Below, one piece after another: positions 51,644 to 62,334 of a DNA stretch of 64,000 nt. The notes under the pieces were generated by a model. That model was not told the DNA's origin. It worked only from the letters and a program-made list of their open reading frames with translations, and ran no database searches. Source of the DNA: Ooceraea biroi (taxonomy: Eukaryota > Arthropoda > Insecta > Hymenoptera > Formicidae); contig NC_039514.1 of the NCBI RefSeq assembly GCF_003672135.1, positions 3,968,001-4,032,000 on the forward strand, in the 5' to 3' direction. The position numbers and the translations under genes are program-made. Numbering within the stretch: position 1 is the stretch's first letter; each line of letters begins with the position of its first letter.

Positions 51644-52777
51644 TTATAACAGATGTTCAAAATATCCTCCGTTGCATTCAATGCAGAGCCTAGCTCGTCG
51701 CAACAAACTCCGCTGCGTGTTGTGCACCATTTCTGGGGTAACAATCGCGAATGCCTCGATAATCTTGTTTTGCAATTCTTCGCGACTGTCGATGCGTTCA
51801 CGATAAACATATTGTTTTATTGTACTCCATAAGAAGAAATCCAACGGAGTCAGGTCCGGAGATCTCGCTGACCAACTCACAGGACCTCCACGCCCAATCC
51901 ATCTTCTTTCGAAACTCGCGTTTAACACGCGGCGCACCTGAATCGACATATGTGGCGGTGCTCCGTCATGTTGGAACAACATATGTCTACGTTGTTCCAG
52001 CGGCACATCTTCTAACAATCCGGGCAAGTCATTTTCTAGAAATTCTACATACAACTGACCTGTCAGTCGCGCGAGCATTTCGAATGGGCCGATCTGAAAA
52101 AGTGAAAAGCTAAATTCGCGAAACTTTGCTCAACTATGCTCAACTTTGTTCAACTGATGAAAGTGTTCTTACAATTGCGTCGTTCAGCACACCAGCCCAC
52201 AAATTCACGCTGAATCGTTGCTGGAAATTTCTTATGTGATACGCTCTTGGATTTTCATCCGCCCAAAGATGCGTGTTTCGCATGTTGAATACGCCATCGC
52301 GCGTGAAGTGCGATTCATCTGTGAAGAGTATGTTACTCGCGAAACCGGGTCGGTTGTTTTCTTCATTTAACAGCCATGTGCAAAAGCGCAGTCTTGCATC
52401 GTAGTCACCTGGTTGTAAATGCTGCACTCGCGTATAATGATACGCATGCAATCTATTATCATGCAGCACACGGTGAACGGTATTTCGCGACTTATTTCGC
52501 GTACGCTCATTTCTGGAGCGTCGTTTATTGTACGTATGATCGCCTCCTCGTTGCGCACCGTACGAACACGACGTTCCACGACAACGTTTAAGTGTCTATC
52601 TGGCACTAGACGGCCCGTTTGTCCCGCGCAATGCAACAATCGCAGAATGACACTATGCACGATCGGTCTGCGTTCCGGAAAACGAGCATTGTACTCTCGC
52701 GCGGCACGGCGAGCGTTCTGGTCGAACTCGCCGTAAATAATCAGCATGTTACGATATTCTGCTGCGTCGTAATCCAT
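51644..52777 (-). pseudogene. Tc1/mariner-superfamily transposase with DUF4817-type N-terminus
   Basis: Starts ATG 52777: MDYDAAEYRNMLIIYGEFDQ then NARRAAREYNARFPERR, the DUF4817-type helix-turn-helix. A frameshift lies near 52400-52470. The catalytic part shows NILFTDESHFTRDG, HMLFQHDGAPPHMS and SARSPDLTPLDFFLW; I count 41 residues between the second and third Asp (DD41D). A small intron fits between GCAATT|GTAAGAAC (about 52172) and TTTTTCAG|ATCGGC (about 52096). Without the frameshift it would be a complete protein of about 345 aa. Element ends were not identified. It lies head-on to the scrap at 51314. Confidence 0.75.
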
Positions 52778-52789
52778 ATTGTATTTTGT

Positions 52790-53854
52790 AACTAAGATTT
52801 TGCAAGAAAAAAATGTGAAGATCGATTTACCAAAAAACGATCGACTTTGACGCTACAATTGCTTTGAAGTGTTCTTTGTTTCTATTTTTTCAATCCAGAC
52901 ATGCAGAGTATTTACGACGAGTGCGACTAGAACGCTCGCCATAGATAAATCGCGAAGTATTGTGGAAGTACTGTAAATTTCGTCAATAAGATCTGTAGAT
53001 CTAAACAAGATATTTACTAAATTAAGTTAATTATTTACATATTTAAATAATACTTATAATTATTTAATAAAATTATAAATTGTATCGTTTTTGGTATGAA
53101 TTACCCCTTATCGATATTAGTGCAGCGCATTTCATATCATTCGTATTGATTATCTGTCAACGCGGGAGCGCGCCGCACTTCACGTATGTTTTGACAGTTC
53201 CTTGTGTATCGCGATTTCAGGCAATATGGTAAGCGATCGATCCGTCTTTTCTCGTTGATCGTACTGCCGATGTCGCAGAAAGTCGAACAGTAACGCGTGA
53301 AAATCTCAGTGTACACGTACGCGGAAGTGTGTTTAACGAGTCATACGCGGATAAATGGCTCGAACGCGGAAAAGTGTAAACTGGCCAGCGAGGTCTTCGG
53401 ATTTAAAATAGTGCTGAAATAGTGCTTACAGGAAGAGGATACAGTGCTTACAAGACATTGTGCAGTGAATAGAACAGTAAAAAGAAACACTCAATGAACA
53501 GTCGCGAAAAATTAAGATCGAATTGATCAGTGCGCGATACGCGGGGCCCCTTCGACCCGCCGTCACTGAACGCGGGAAAATCCAGCACACGGATTGGAAA
53601 TCTTCAACCCTTCATAGCGCCGAGATTACGCCATCCTCGACATTTTGCCAGAGGAACTTTCGTCTCAGAATCACCTCAGGAAACTACCCTCAACCGTTGG
53701 TACGGTAGGTCTGGGCCACCCTGTATATCGTGTATCTACATTTCTACACGTATATATATGTATTTAAAAATCCACTTTATTCATCAAATTATTCCTATAG
53801 TTAATATTATGATAATATTATTTTCAACTTAATACTTTAATTTTTTTATTTTAG
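52790..53854. other. Intergenic or promoter-like region
   Basis: AT-rich to 53140, then CpG-rich (53155-53420, and again around 53520-53700). GGCAATATG|GTAAGCG at about 53220 looks like a start codon directly followed by a donor. ACCCTGTATATC near 53720 resembles a Tc1-type transposon end. No recognised coding frame. Confidence 0.35.
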
Positions 53855-54012
53855 ATTATGTATTGTTAGCAGAAATGTTAACTCAGGCACCATATAAAAT
53901 TTCGTTTACATCACGCTCAGGTAATATGACACTAGACGAGTATATGCAAAAACGAGCGCAGGAACGATTCGATAAAATATCAGCTGCGTTGAAATCAATG
54001 CCTAAGCCATGA
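53855..54012 (+). CDS. Terminal exon of an unrecognised gene
   Basis: After the acceptor TTTTTTTATTTTAG (ends 53854) an open frame of 51 codons runs to TGA 54010-54012: YVLLAEMLTQAPYKISFTSR, SGNMTLDEYMQKRAQERFDK and ISAALKSMPKP. Codon use and the absence of stops in AT-rich DNA support coding. It enters in a phase that does not match the donor phase of the exon at 26258-26420, so they do not join directly. The CpG-rich region upstream may be its promoter. Family not recognised. Confidence 0.45.
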
Positions 54013-54455
54013 TGTTAGTAATAAGGTAAACAAAACAATCCAATATGTGAAGCAATTAATTATAAGAATACCAATAGAACATCGATCAGTTCCATACATT
54101 TCTATTTCTATATATTTATAATTTACTACATTTTGTTTTAAACTATTATTGTTTCGTTAATTTGTAAATTATTAAAAGATAAAAAGACAACAAATATAAA
54201 ATATAAAAGTTATTATATGTGTGTACAATCAACGGCATAAATGCCGTCGCTACTTGCGAGTAAGGAGCGCGATGGGCAGATGGCGGTGGCGGCTAAAGGA
54301 CAAGTAGTAATAGGAATCTCTCCAGTCTGTAAGTAACGCAGTTAATATTACGATGCACAATGTATTTGTAATAATACGAATAAATACTTTGTATTTCATA
54401 GACTATGCGCTTTCATTAATATTATATGTTTACACACGTATAGTATATTTTTAAA
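54013..54455. other. 3' flank, no gene seen
   Basis: AT-rich, with a small hairpin CGGCATAAATGCCG at about 54233. Confidence 0.5.
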
Positions 54456-54690
54456 TTAGAGCAATATTATATTTTTTAAATAACTGATAACGTTTGAAGT
54501 TTTTATTACTCTCTTTAAATATATATATATAAAAAGAAATAAAAAAATTAATATTTTTGTTATTTTATCAAAATAAAAAAGAAGATAAAATGAGAAATTA
54601 AAGAAATATTGTAAGATACATATATTTAAAGAAACTAATTAAACTTCAAACGCTCATCAGTTATTTAAAAAAATATTGTTCTAATTTAAA
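54456..54690. repeat. Inverted repeat, about 50-bp arms
   Basis: TAGAGCAATATTATATTTTT and following TAACTGATAACGTTTGAAG pair with CTTCAAACGCTCATCAGTTA and AATATTGTTCTAATTTA. The interior is AT-rich. Confidence 0.65.
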
Positions 54691-54896
54691 TATATTTCGA
54701 AACTTGTTTTCTCTACGTTAGCGTTTAGTTGATACTAGGATATAATTTAAATTTATTATTAATAGTAAGAAGTATATATACAGAATTTTATTACTATCTA
54801 AACTACTGTTTTTTTTTAATCAAAATAAAAATGAAGATACAATGAAAAATTAAAGAAATATTGCAAGGTATATATATATAATATATGTATGTATAT

Positions 54897-55025
54897 GAAA
54901 GGGCAGTTTTCGGGACATTTTGTACAATCTAAGGGCAGTTTCCAGGACATTTGGCAGTTTTCGGGACGGTCCTGAAAAATCTGGCCGCGGAACGGCAGTA
55001 TTCAGGACAGTCCTGAATACTACCC
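54897..55025. repeat. GGGCAGTTTTCGGGACATT repeats with a terminal hairpin
   Basis: Three degenerate units (54900, 54933, 54954) followed by GGCAGTATTCAGGACAGTCC and its complement, forming a tight hairpin at about 54990-55023. Confidence 0.7.
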
Positions 55026-55149
55026 ATCAGTTGATTTTATATAGAAGTCCTTGAAACAACCATTACGTTGAACAATTTTATCTATAAAGTGTTTAAATGA
55101 TGTAATTTAGTAATAAGGCGATACATAGGAACTACACCTATATAGATGC

Positions 55150-55545
55150 TTACAAAAATAGTACTTCTACATGTATTTCTAGATGTAGTACATATGTATA
55201 CAGTTTTATTTAAAATATTTTATTATTATGAGAAGAGACCTTAAAACTGCCTTTCCATATGTCTACAAATATTCAAATTGCTTTTAACTCCTTGGCGACC
55301 GCTCCTAACTAGTAGAAATGTCTGAAACATAACATAGGGATATCCCAGAGACATTGAGCTATCGTTAGCATATCCTTGTGATGTATTTGCTTTGTGAAAC
55401 TTCAAAATAATTTGAATATTTGTAGACATATGGAAAGGCAGTTTTAAGGTCTCTTCTCATAATAATAAAATATTTTTCATAAAACTGTATACATGTGTAC
55501 TACATCTAGAAATATATGTAGAAGTACTATTTTCGGACTTATCAG
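55150..55545. repeat. TIR MITE, about 130-bp arms
   Basis: AAAAATAGTACTTCTACATG through AATATTCAAATT at the left is repeated inverted at the right (AATTTGAATATTTGTAGACA through GTAGAAGTACTATTTTCGG). The loop of about 120 bp is unrelated. Confidence 0.8.
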
Positions 55546-56520
55546 TACATAGATTATTTTTCCATAATATCATATTTTTGCATTACACCAGTTAATTAAA
55601 AGTTACAATCAATTACTTTTAATTTACTTTTAATTTCAAGCCTTATTATATTGTGGCGAAAACAAACTTTATAAGAAATTTATATAAATTAATATAATAT
55701 TTATATTAAAAACAAGAGTTATATCGATCAATAACCTAGAAACGCAAAATACCACTGTCATACATATTATATATGATATTATTTACGTTCGAATATTCAT
55801 ACTCTACTACTAAAGTTTGAATTAATTTCACAACTGATTACGACAATCAGTTGTATTAAATATCCCCAAAATAATTTATATTAATCCTAATAGGACCAAT
55901 GTTTTCTATTTTATAATCGTTAATTGTAGTCAGCAGTCAATCAATATGTTCGATTTAATCACGAGACAGTTTTACAGAAACCGCCAAAACGACAATTACA
56001 ATAAATTAGCCAATACTGACAATGAGCTAAAAATATTTATTTACAATTTGCAAACATAAGATTCGACAAGTATATTTATCATAATAATATTTATACTAAT
56101 ATTACCAAAGAAGCAGCTATTTATCAATAAGTAAAAAATTTTAGTAATCCATGATGTACAAAATCAATTGATGAGTCCAAATTCTTTTGATGTTATATTT
56201 CTTATTATTTTCAAGAAGGATAACAAATATCACAACTCACTATTTCTAGGACAAATATTAATTAATTATTAATTACTTCTTGCCGTTTTCGTCCCGAAGC
56301 AACAATATCTTCCCTGTTGAACATGAAATATGCGTGATGAGATTTTCGACAACTGCTAATCACTAGAGTAAGTGCGATTCGATAATGAAAAATCGCTCAT
56401 CGTTAATCACATTCGTTAAGAGGACTTTCACAGTAAACAAGATACATTCAGTTCTTCTCTGGCAATACTGAAAATATTTGCCCAAAGGCCGCATCTGCAG
56501 AATAAATAGTTGAGCGAACG
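55546..56520. other. No gene seen
   Basis: AT-rich without recognisable frames or repeats. Confidence 0.6.
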
Positions 56521-57015
56521 CATAGAAATTGATATTTACATCCTTCACAGAACACCCTATTCTACACTCTGTACTGTAAGGACTACTGCATTAGAAGTTT
56601 ACAATTTCCCTTAATACATAATCGATTATAAAAAAAGCGGGAAAGCGGGCCGGGTGATAACGTTACGGCTTCCGCGCTCTCTCTCGCCTTAATATTCGAA
56701 GGTAAAGTAATCGTAAAATTCTAATGTGGCAATCCCAATAACACAGAGTTTGTGGAATAATGTGCTTTTTGAATGACGTCGATATCGCTAGTGATTGCCG
56801 AGATAAAGGGGAAAAACGTATTCGAATACTTTTTGGCTTAAATCTCCGCAATCATTAAAAATATCGACATTCTGTGAAGAATACATTAGCCTACATACTC
56901 TGTACTGTAAGGATTGCTGCATTAGGAGTTTACGATTACTATTACCCTTAATATATATTCGATTATAAAAAAGGCGTGAAAGCCGGTTGGTTTCTCGACT
57001 TCCCACCGAATACTT
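56520..57015. repeat. Tandem duplication, period about 330-345 bp
   Basis: Block 56535-56655 (CTCTGTACTGTAAGGACTAC and on to TTATAAAAAAAGCGGGAAAGC) recurs at 56875-56985 with about 85 percent identity by eye. GAATACTTTTTGGCTTAAATCTC (56825) recurs at about 57007. The minus frames crossing it are not conserved between units. Confidence 0.65.
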
Positions 57016-57600
57016 TGTTGCTTAAATCTCGGGATATAATAACAAGGTGGGATGAGATCGTGTCAAATTAGAACAATACGAAATATTATACACAAAGAAG
57101 TTTGAATATCTCTTTATATACGTTATCTCTTAAGACAGATGGTAGATACATTTTGTCGTTTGTTTTAGTACGTTTTTGATTGTGTTTCGTATACTTTGAT
57201 CTTTTCGAAAGATTCCTGAACTTAAAGTAGACTATAATAGTTTAATAGTAATAATATAATATAATGGAATATGAAGAAAATTGAAAGATATATAAGAAGA
57301 GAAACTCTATTCAGTGTCAGGATCTGAAACATACAAGAAATATTTAGTTTTTCTTAGCTTGAATACATATATTATTATAGGATATATGACATCATTGTAT
57401 TATATTATAGCATTGTAGGTATAACTTTATAATAATACAGACATGATATCGATCAACATTTACAATATTGATACATTTACAATATTCGAATAACCAACTA
57501 TTATTGACCAGTAATTTATTGTTCGATATTGTGACTGTATTATTATACAGTTATAGGTTAAGGGCATCTAATATCGTATACATAATTTTAAATGCTTCTC
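57016..57600. other. No gene seen
   Basis: AT-rich sequence; nothing supported. Confidence 0.6.
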
Positions 57601-57631
57601 TGTGATAAAGATTCAAACATATATTACTCAC

Positions 57632-59520
57632 CAGTACGTCATGGTTTACGGTTTTTGGGTATTTTGTTATGTACCCAACTTCTAATTTGAGGAACAGAAC
57701 GACGATTGAGGCACATATTTTTCCATTTCAATTTAACCATCTCACAACATCATCCTCTCGTAACACAGGAAATACAATATTTCTTCAGATGGAATTTGCA
57801 CATTCATGGATTCGGCCTTCAACCTTCCTACAGATCTGCCACCAACTTTTTTCGTGCGCTCTTAATATGACGACGTATATTATTTTACTAAAAACTCCTT
57901 TGCGTCTGGCACAACATATAAAATCGCGTGCTTGTATGTGTTTTGATTCCTTTGGTCTTCTACAAACTATAAGTTCTCCTTTATTGTAGGTGCCATCTGT
58001 GTTAAACAAGTAATTGCCTTTTCGTTTACTAATACTAATGATTTTTTTCCTCTCCGTACTACCTAAAAGAAATGAAATCAGAGTAAAGTAGAAAAAATAA
58101 AAACTTATAATTCTATAATATTGATCCTTATAAAAATATGTAGTTAGATATGTTAAATATGTAGTTAAATGTGTTACATAAGTAGGTAGATGTATTGAGT
58201 ATGTATTTAAATATATTACATATGCAGTTTTTTCATATATGTCATATATTTTTTCACAATATGTAGAATTGTTTTATATTTAAAATACCATAGCATATAT
58301 AATAAGTATATCCTCTTATATTCCGTTTAATATACACGTTTATGAATAAAAGTAATTGCATTCAAAAGTTTTACTGAATATTCTAGTGTTCCAAGATAAC
58401 ATATTATTATTGATTGGGAGGAGCAATGAAGACAATATTCATTGATTGCCTACCTATGGGTAGTGAGGTAAACATTTTTATTTCTTCCTCATTCTTATGC
58501 ACCTGTTCGAGATTCCTACATATCATGCATTATAATTTCTTACAATAACAACAGAAATTCTTTTTGTCTGCACCTTTTGGTTTTGAATAACTCACATTTA
58601 ACTCATAATTATCACAGATTTTCTTCCGAAGTATTTAATGATATTTCTAAGCTGCTATGCTTAGCAACATTATTGGAATCCTTTCGACATGATTGCGCAT
58701 ATATTTATATCATCTTCTTCTATTGTATTCCTTGAATCATTATTATAAGAATAATCAGAACCCTTCTGTATCATCATTATTACTGTTATCGTGAGCGTAA
58801 TATCTGTATAAGAGTGCGTTTCTATAGTTTCAATATTATTGTGTGTAGAACTGAGGTTATAAATATAACATTTTTCAGATCTGAACAGTATTACTTACAA
58901 CGTCCTCTTCATTCTGATTTGATAATATATCTGCATTATCGTCGCTAATCAGAGTATTCGAACTCCATACATAAATTCGTAAATTCCCCATTGAAGTTAT
59001 TATCAGTACGGTCTAGTACATCATTGTTGATACTTTCTTGTAAGATGACACTCCTTTCATTGAAATTTTCTAATCCGTCATCTATATCAGAGATTACATC
59101 TTGTACATCACAACTATTATCACCTATAAAATAATAATGGATCATAAGTAATCATATAAATACATCTTATCTTGCGTCTTAGTAAGTTTCAGATATAAAT
59201 ACATTTATTAGGCACTGTATCTTTATGAGATCTTGTATCTTCGTTAAGCATTATACCTTCACCAGACATTGAATTTTTATTCTGCCTTGTACCCTCATTA
59301 TGCGTTGTATCTTCGTTAAGCATTGTACTTTCATTAGGCATCCTATCTTTATTTGTATCTTTATTTATATCAACTACAAGGTATAAAGAAAAATTAGTTT
59401 TAATCAGTTATGATTATGTTAAATCGTATTATGAATTGAGATGAGTAAAAAGAATATACTTCTTACCAATATCCTTTAACAGCCTTACAACTGGAATGGC
59501 CATATTCAGATTTTTAGTTA
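57632..59520 (-). pseudogene. Unrecognised multi-exon gene, probably transposon-related, degenerate
   Basis: Minus-strand exons with plausible borders: about 59395-59205 (acidic repeats NESTMLNEDTTHNEG and GIMLNEDTRSHKDT); 59127-58897 (acceptor TTTTATAG, donor GACGTT|GTAAGTAA; GDNSCDVQDVISDIDDGLEN); and about 58063-57632 (acceptor CATTTCTTTTAG, donor GTGAGTAA; RDFICCARRKGVFSK, RKVEGRIHECANSI, stop, RNIVFPVLREDDVVRL). The last exon resembles a family of ant proteins with a Cys-x2-Cys/His finger and a conserved IHECA...VFPVLREDDVVRL block, possibly recombinase-like; that is from memory. The second exon needs one frameshift and the third has a stop, so this copy is decayed. Confidence 0.4.
58140..58896. 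other. Intron of the gene above; no other feature
   Basis: AT-rich, with a short repeated TATGTAGTTAAATGTGTTA pattern at 58140-58215. Confidence 0.45.
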
Positions 59521-59639
59521 TAGTAGTAAGTATATTAACATTTTCTGTGGAATATAAAGAGTTACAATGAGTTATTAACAAAAAAATATATGTATATATA
59601 TGATTTGCATAATAGATATATACACATATATTTATGAAT

Positions 59640-59878
59640 TCTTTATACTGTTAGCCCCCGGCTAATCGCGGCTGCAAATTTTGGAATGCAGGACTCGGAC
59701 GTGTAGCACGGGACTAGATCACTGTTTCGGGTTACCGAATCCGAGGATTCTACCCGGGGATACTCGTGATCAGAGTGATTTCACCAGGAGTGCAGTTCCC
59801 GCGGAAGGGTGGCAGGGTCGCTCTTTGTGAAAAATTTCGGTTCAATAAAGGGGTGGCCGATGGCGAATTTATTTGAAT
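59640..59878. other. GC-richer stretch, unassigned
   Basis: Contains CCCCCGGCTAATCGCGGCTG and GGTTACCGAATCCGAGGATT, and AATAAA on the minus strand at about 59872 that can end the gene above it. No frame is supported. Confidence 0.4.
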
Positions 59879-60124
59879 TTACTTCCCCCTAATTAAACCG
59901 ATCATTTCGTTATAACAACGCGTGCATCTATGGGCCGGTCGGTAGGTCGTTAATGATGCGGAACAATAGATACAGATTACATCAATCACACGGGGCCCGA
60001 TGTTCAATTTATGAGTCTCCGTTTTCGCGTACGCGTTATGATAAATGGGTCCGATTCGTGAGGATTTGCATTGTTCGCATAACGCGGCTTGTGTTTCGAC
60101 GTCTTTGTATCCGCGCGTGATCAC
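59879..60124 (-). CDS. Cys-rich small protein or 3' exon
   Basis: The minus frame contains ALCEQCKSSRIGP, then VICIYCSASL and RCTRCYNEMIGL: three Cys-x2-Cys pairs, suggesting one or two zinc ribbons. The first in-frame codon that could start it is GTG, so it is better read as a downstream exon of the gene above (60411-60850). AATAAA follows the stop within about ten bases. Family not recognised; nearby virus-like genes make a viral or transposon origin possible. Confidence 0.4.
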   Translation of the reverse strand: MITRGYKDVETQAALCEQCKSSRIGPIYHNAYAKTETHKLNIGPRVIDVICIYCSASLTTYRPAHRCTRCYNEMIGLIRGK

Positions 60125-60164
60125 GCAAAGTGTAATCGGGTTGTATGATAATGAATCAACCTCA

Positions 60165-60376
60165 TTAGCTCATTAATGGACGACTGCAATACTGTTCTGA
60201 CCTTTACTTTGAATGAGTTAATCACCTTCATTAACTTATCATTAGAAAGCCGTAGTAATATTCTGAATTTTAATTTGAGTGAGTCAATAACTTCATTAAT
60301 TTATCATTAGAGAGCTATGGTAATATTCTGCATTTTACTTTGAGTGAGTCAATAACTTCATTAATTTATCATTAGG
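60165..60376. repeat. 65-bp tandem repeat, about three units
   Basis: GAGTCAATAACTTCATTAAT occurs at 60281 and 60346 with a variant at 60215 (spacing 66 and 65). It lies in the putative intron between 60410 and 60124. Confidence 0.85.
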
Positions 60377-60410
60377 CCGATGTAAGTTGATTGGTAATAG
60401 TATGATAATT

Positions 60411-60850
60411 TCACTTACCGAGGGGTTCTTGGTTACTCTCGATCCAGCGCTGTACCTTGATCTCTTGTGCCAGCCTATCGTAATGAGTTCGGCGAGGGTC
60501 CCCCTCGGGAATATCCTGGCACAGAGGGTACCGCAGGTTGCATGAAATGGGGACCAGTCTCGTTGCCCACGTGGCTTCGTTGTTTCCGTTCGTGATTAGA
60601 ATCACTCGTGTGATACGACAGAGTTGCTGGTCACTCTCGGTTTCGTGAGTCACGTTATGATCGAATTATTGTTATTTCTGTTAGTGTTACGGTCGCGTGG
60701 TCGGAAAAGTGCCTCGTATTCTGGATCAATGTAGTGAGGCTCGATGTCGTAATACTGCGAGACGACGGTGTTCACTGATTCTAAGTTAGAAAATATACGA
60801 GCTAAACGTCTTGCACGGTGTTTCTTTCCTCCTCGTCTCGTTTTCGGCAT
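60411..60850 (-). CDS. Small basic protein and following 80-codon frame
   Basis: ATG 60850 opens a 66-codon frame with a very basic start (MPKTRRGGKKHRARRLARIF) and an aromatic/acidic end. A second frame (THETESDQQLCRITRVILIT ... IPEGDPRRTHYDRLAQEIKV) overlaps its stop in another phase and ends in a splice donor CCTCG|GTAAGTG at about 60418. A single frameshift or small intron near 60650 would join them. The basic N-terminus suggests nucleic acid binding. Not recognised; it may belong with the virus-like genes to its right, from which it is divergently oriented. Confidence 0.4.
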
Positions 60851-60999
60851 TAGAACTTCGTCATTTATGCAAAAGTTACTGTTAAACGTGCGCGCCTCAG
60901 TTAGAGTGTACCTTGTGGTGAGAGTGGTGCGGAAAGGGGTGCGTTACCGAGTGACCGCCCCGTGCGTTGTCCGCACTGTAAGACTGTCAGCTCAGCGGA
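60851..60999. promoter_or_regulatory. Possible bidirectional promoter
   Basis: 149 bp between the minus ATG at 60850 and the plus ATG at 61000. CpG-rich. It includes the first copy of CGTGCGTTGTCCGCACTGTA (60961-60980), repeated at 61011-61030 within the plus frame. No TATA box is evident. Confidence 0.3.
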
Positions 61000-61080
61000 A
61001 TGGAGACCAACGTGCGTTGTCCGCACTGTAGGCTCGTTAACTGGTTGCACACACACACACACACAATGACCGAAACTGAG
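61000..61080 (+). CDS. Short Cys-motif frame ending in a splice donor
   Basis: ATG 61000 gives METNVRCPHCRLVNWLH, then a CA repeat, and is followed by GAG|GTAAGC (about 61080). The CPHC pair looks like half of a zinc ribbon. It may be a first exon; the CA tract puts a TGA in the present frame. Confidence 0.3.
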
Positions 61081-61281
61081 GTAAGCTACGTAAAATTTAT
61101 AGTCGCTGAATTATGATCAAATCGGCTTGGTGGTCAAAAATAAAAATAAATCGTAAATTCAAGCACACAAAATACATATATTCTAATAAAATGAATTGGT
61201 GGAAATACAATTGTTCTTACAAAATTTAAGTTAACTACTACGGTTATTAATGCTAACGTTTAAATCTAAGATAACTCTGGA
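61081..61281. other. Intron-like, no gene seen
   Basis: Starts GTAAGC; AT-rich. Confidence 0.4.
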
Positions 61282-61440
61282 ATACGAGGATTGAAAAATA
61301 TTCTAAGTCGAAATACGAAGATTGGAAAATATTCTAAGTCGAAATACGAAGGAATGAAAAATATTCTAAGTCGAAATACGAAGATTGAAAAATATTCTAA
61401 GTCGAAATATGAAGGAATGGAAAAGTTCTAAGTTCGAATT
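61282..61440. repeat. Tandem repeat, 31-33-bp unit
   Basis: About five units of AATACGAAGATTGAAAAATA plus TTCTAAGTCGA, with small length variants. Confidence 0.85.
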
Positions 61441-61724
61441 AGAGATTGAAATAGAAAAAGGCTACCCGTGGCCCTTGAGTGTCGAGTGAACCTCTTGGTT
61501 CTGAGTCGCGAGTCGAACTGAACTTTTCCGGTCCTGCAATGAGGTCCTTTGTTTTCGGCGGCTCGGTGTTGCGGCGGTTCGGTAGTGGGGGTCCCCTCTC
61601 TCGTGAGAGTGGGACGTCCCTCGTGGAAGTAGGAGTACCGACAAAATGGCGGTTCCGAGGTGCGTCTTGTGCGCGTCGTTCGGACCGTTGACAGAAAAGA
61701 GAAAGTTCGATTTTTTACCGGGAC
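61441..61724. other. GC-rich junction before the capsid-like frame
   Basis: Two opposite short frames are mutual shadows. The stretch ends where the capsid-like homology starts (about 61725), so it probably contains the breakpoint that removed the gene's 5' part. Confidence 0.4.
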
Positions 61725-62249
61725 GTGACACTGTACAAGTATCCGCTGTTACAGAGTACGACCAAGCATTCGTGGGCGATTAAGACCGCGACTCAGCTTG
61801 AGAAGCCGCGATACGTCATCTTTGCTCTGCAGACAGGTCGGAAGAACATCATGTCCGAGGACGTTACCATATTCGACGACTGCAAACTAACCAACGTGAA
61901 ACTGCATCTCAATTCGGAATTTTATCCATACGATGACTTGAATGTGGATTTCGAGAAGAACAAAACCGCCATCCTTTACGACATGTATTCACGTTTCCGT
62001 AGGGCTTATTATAACTGCAATTGCGCCGAGGCATACTTGACTCCTCCCAACTTTCTTCTTCGCGGACCTTTCGTGGTTATCGATTGTTCGCGACAGAACG
62101 AGTCTGTCAAGAGTGCCACCGTGGATGTGCGATTGGAATTTGAGTGCAAGGAGAATGCACCGCCAAATACAACGGCCTACTGTCTCATCATACACGATCG
62201 CGTGGTCGAATACAGCCCGTTGACCAACGTTGTACGCAGAGTCACCTAA
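61725..62249 (+). pseudogene. Capsid-protein-like C-terminal region (Maverick/adintovirus-type, F54H12.2-like)
   Basis: 174 codons ending at TAA 62247-62249. The conserved blocks I recognise are IKTATQLEKPRYVIFALQTG, LHLNSEFYPYDDLNVDF, GPFVVIDCSRQNESVKSATV and IIHDRVVEYSPLTNVVRR. These match the C-terminal part of the F54H12.2-like proteins, the double-jelly-roll major capsid proteins of Polinton/adintovirus elements in insects. The full protein is usually several hundred residues; here the N-terminal half is missing, with unrelated GC-rich sequence instead. The remaining frame is uninterrupted. It is the first of three same-strand virus-like genes. Confidence 0.6.
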
Positions 62250-62267
62250 ACGTGGCAACATCGCGAT

Positions 62268-62334
62268 CTCTATTATATAAAAAACAGCCGCATCGAGAAC
62301 GATTATAGTCGACGCGTTGATATCACAACCAGTC
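62268..62334 (+). promoter_or_regulatory. TATA-box promoter of the 164-aa gene
   Basis: CTATTATATAAAAAACAGC at about 62268-62286 is a good TATA box 50-65 bases before the ATG at 62335, in the short gap after the capsid-like stop. Confidence 0.5.

Noticed and set aside
26258..54012. One gene joining the exon at 26258 with the terminal exon at 53855
   Set aside because: The phases do not fit a direct join, and the kinase exons on the same strand lie between them.
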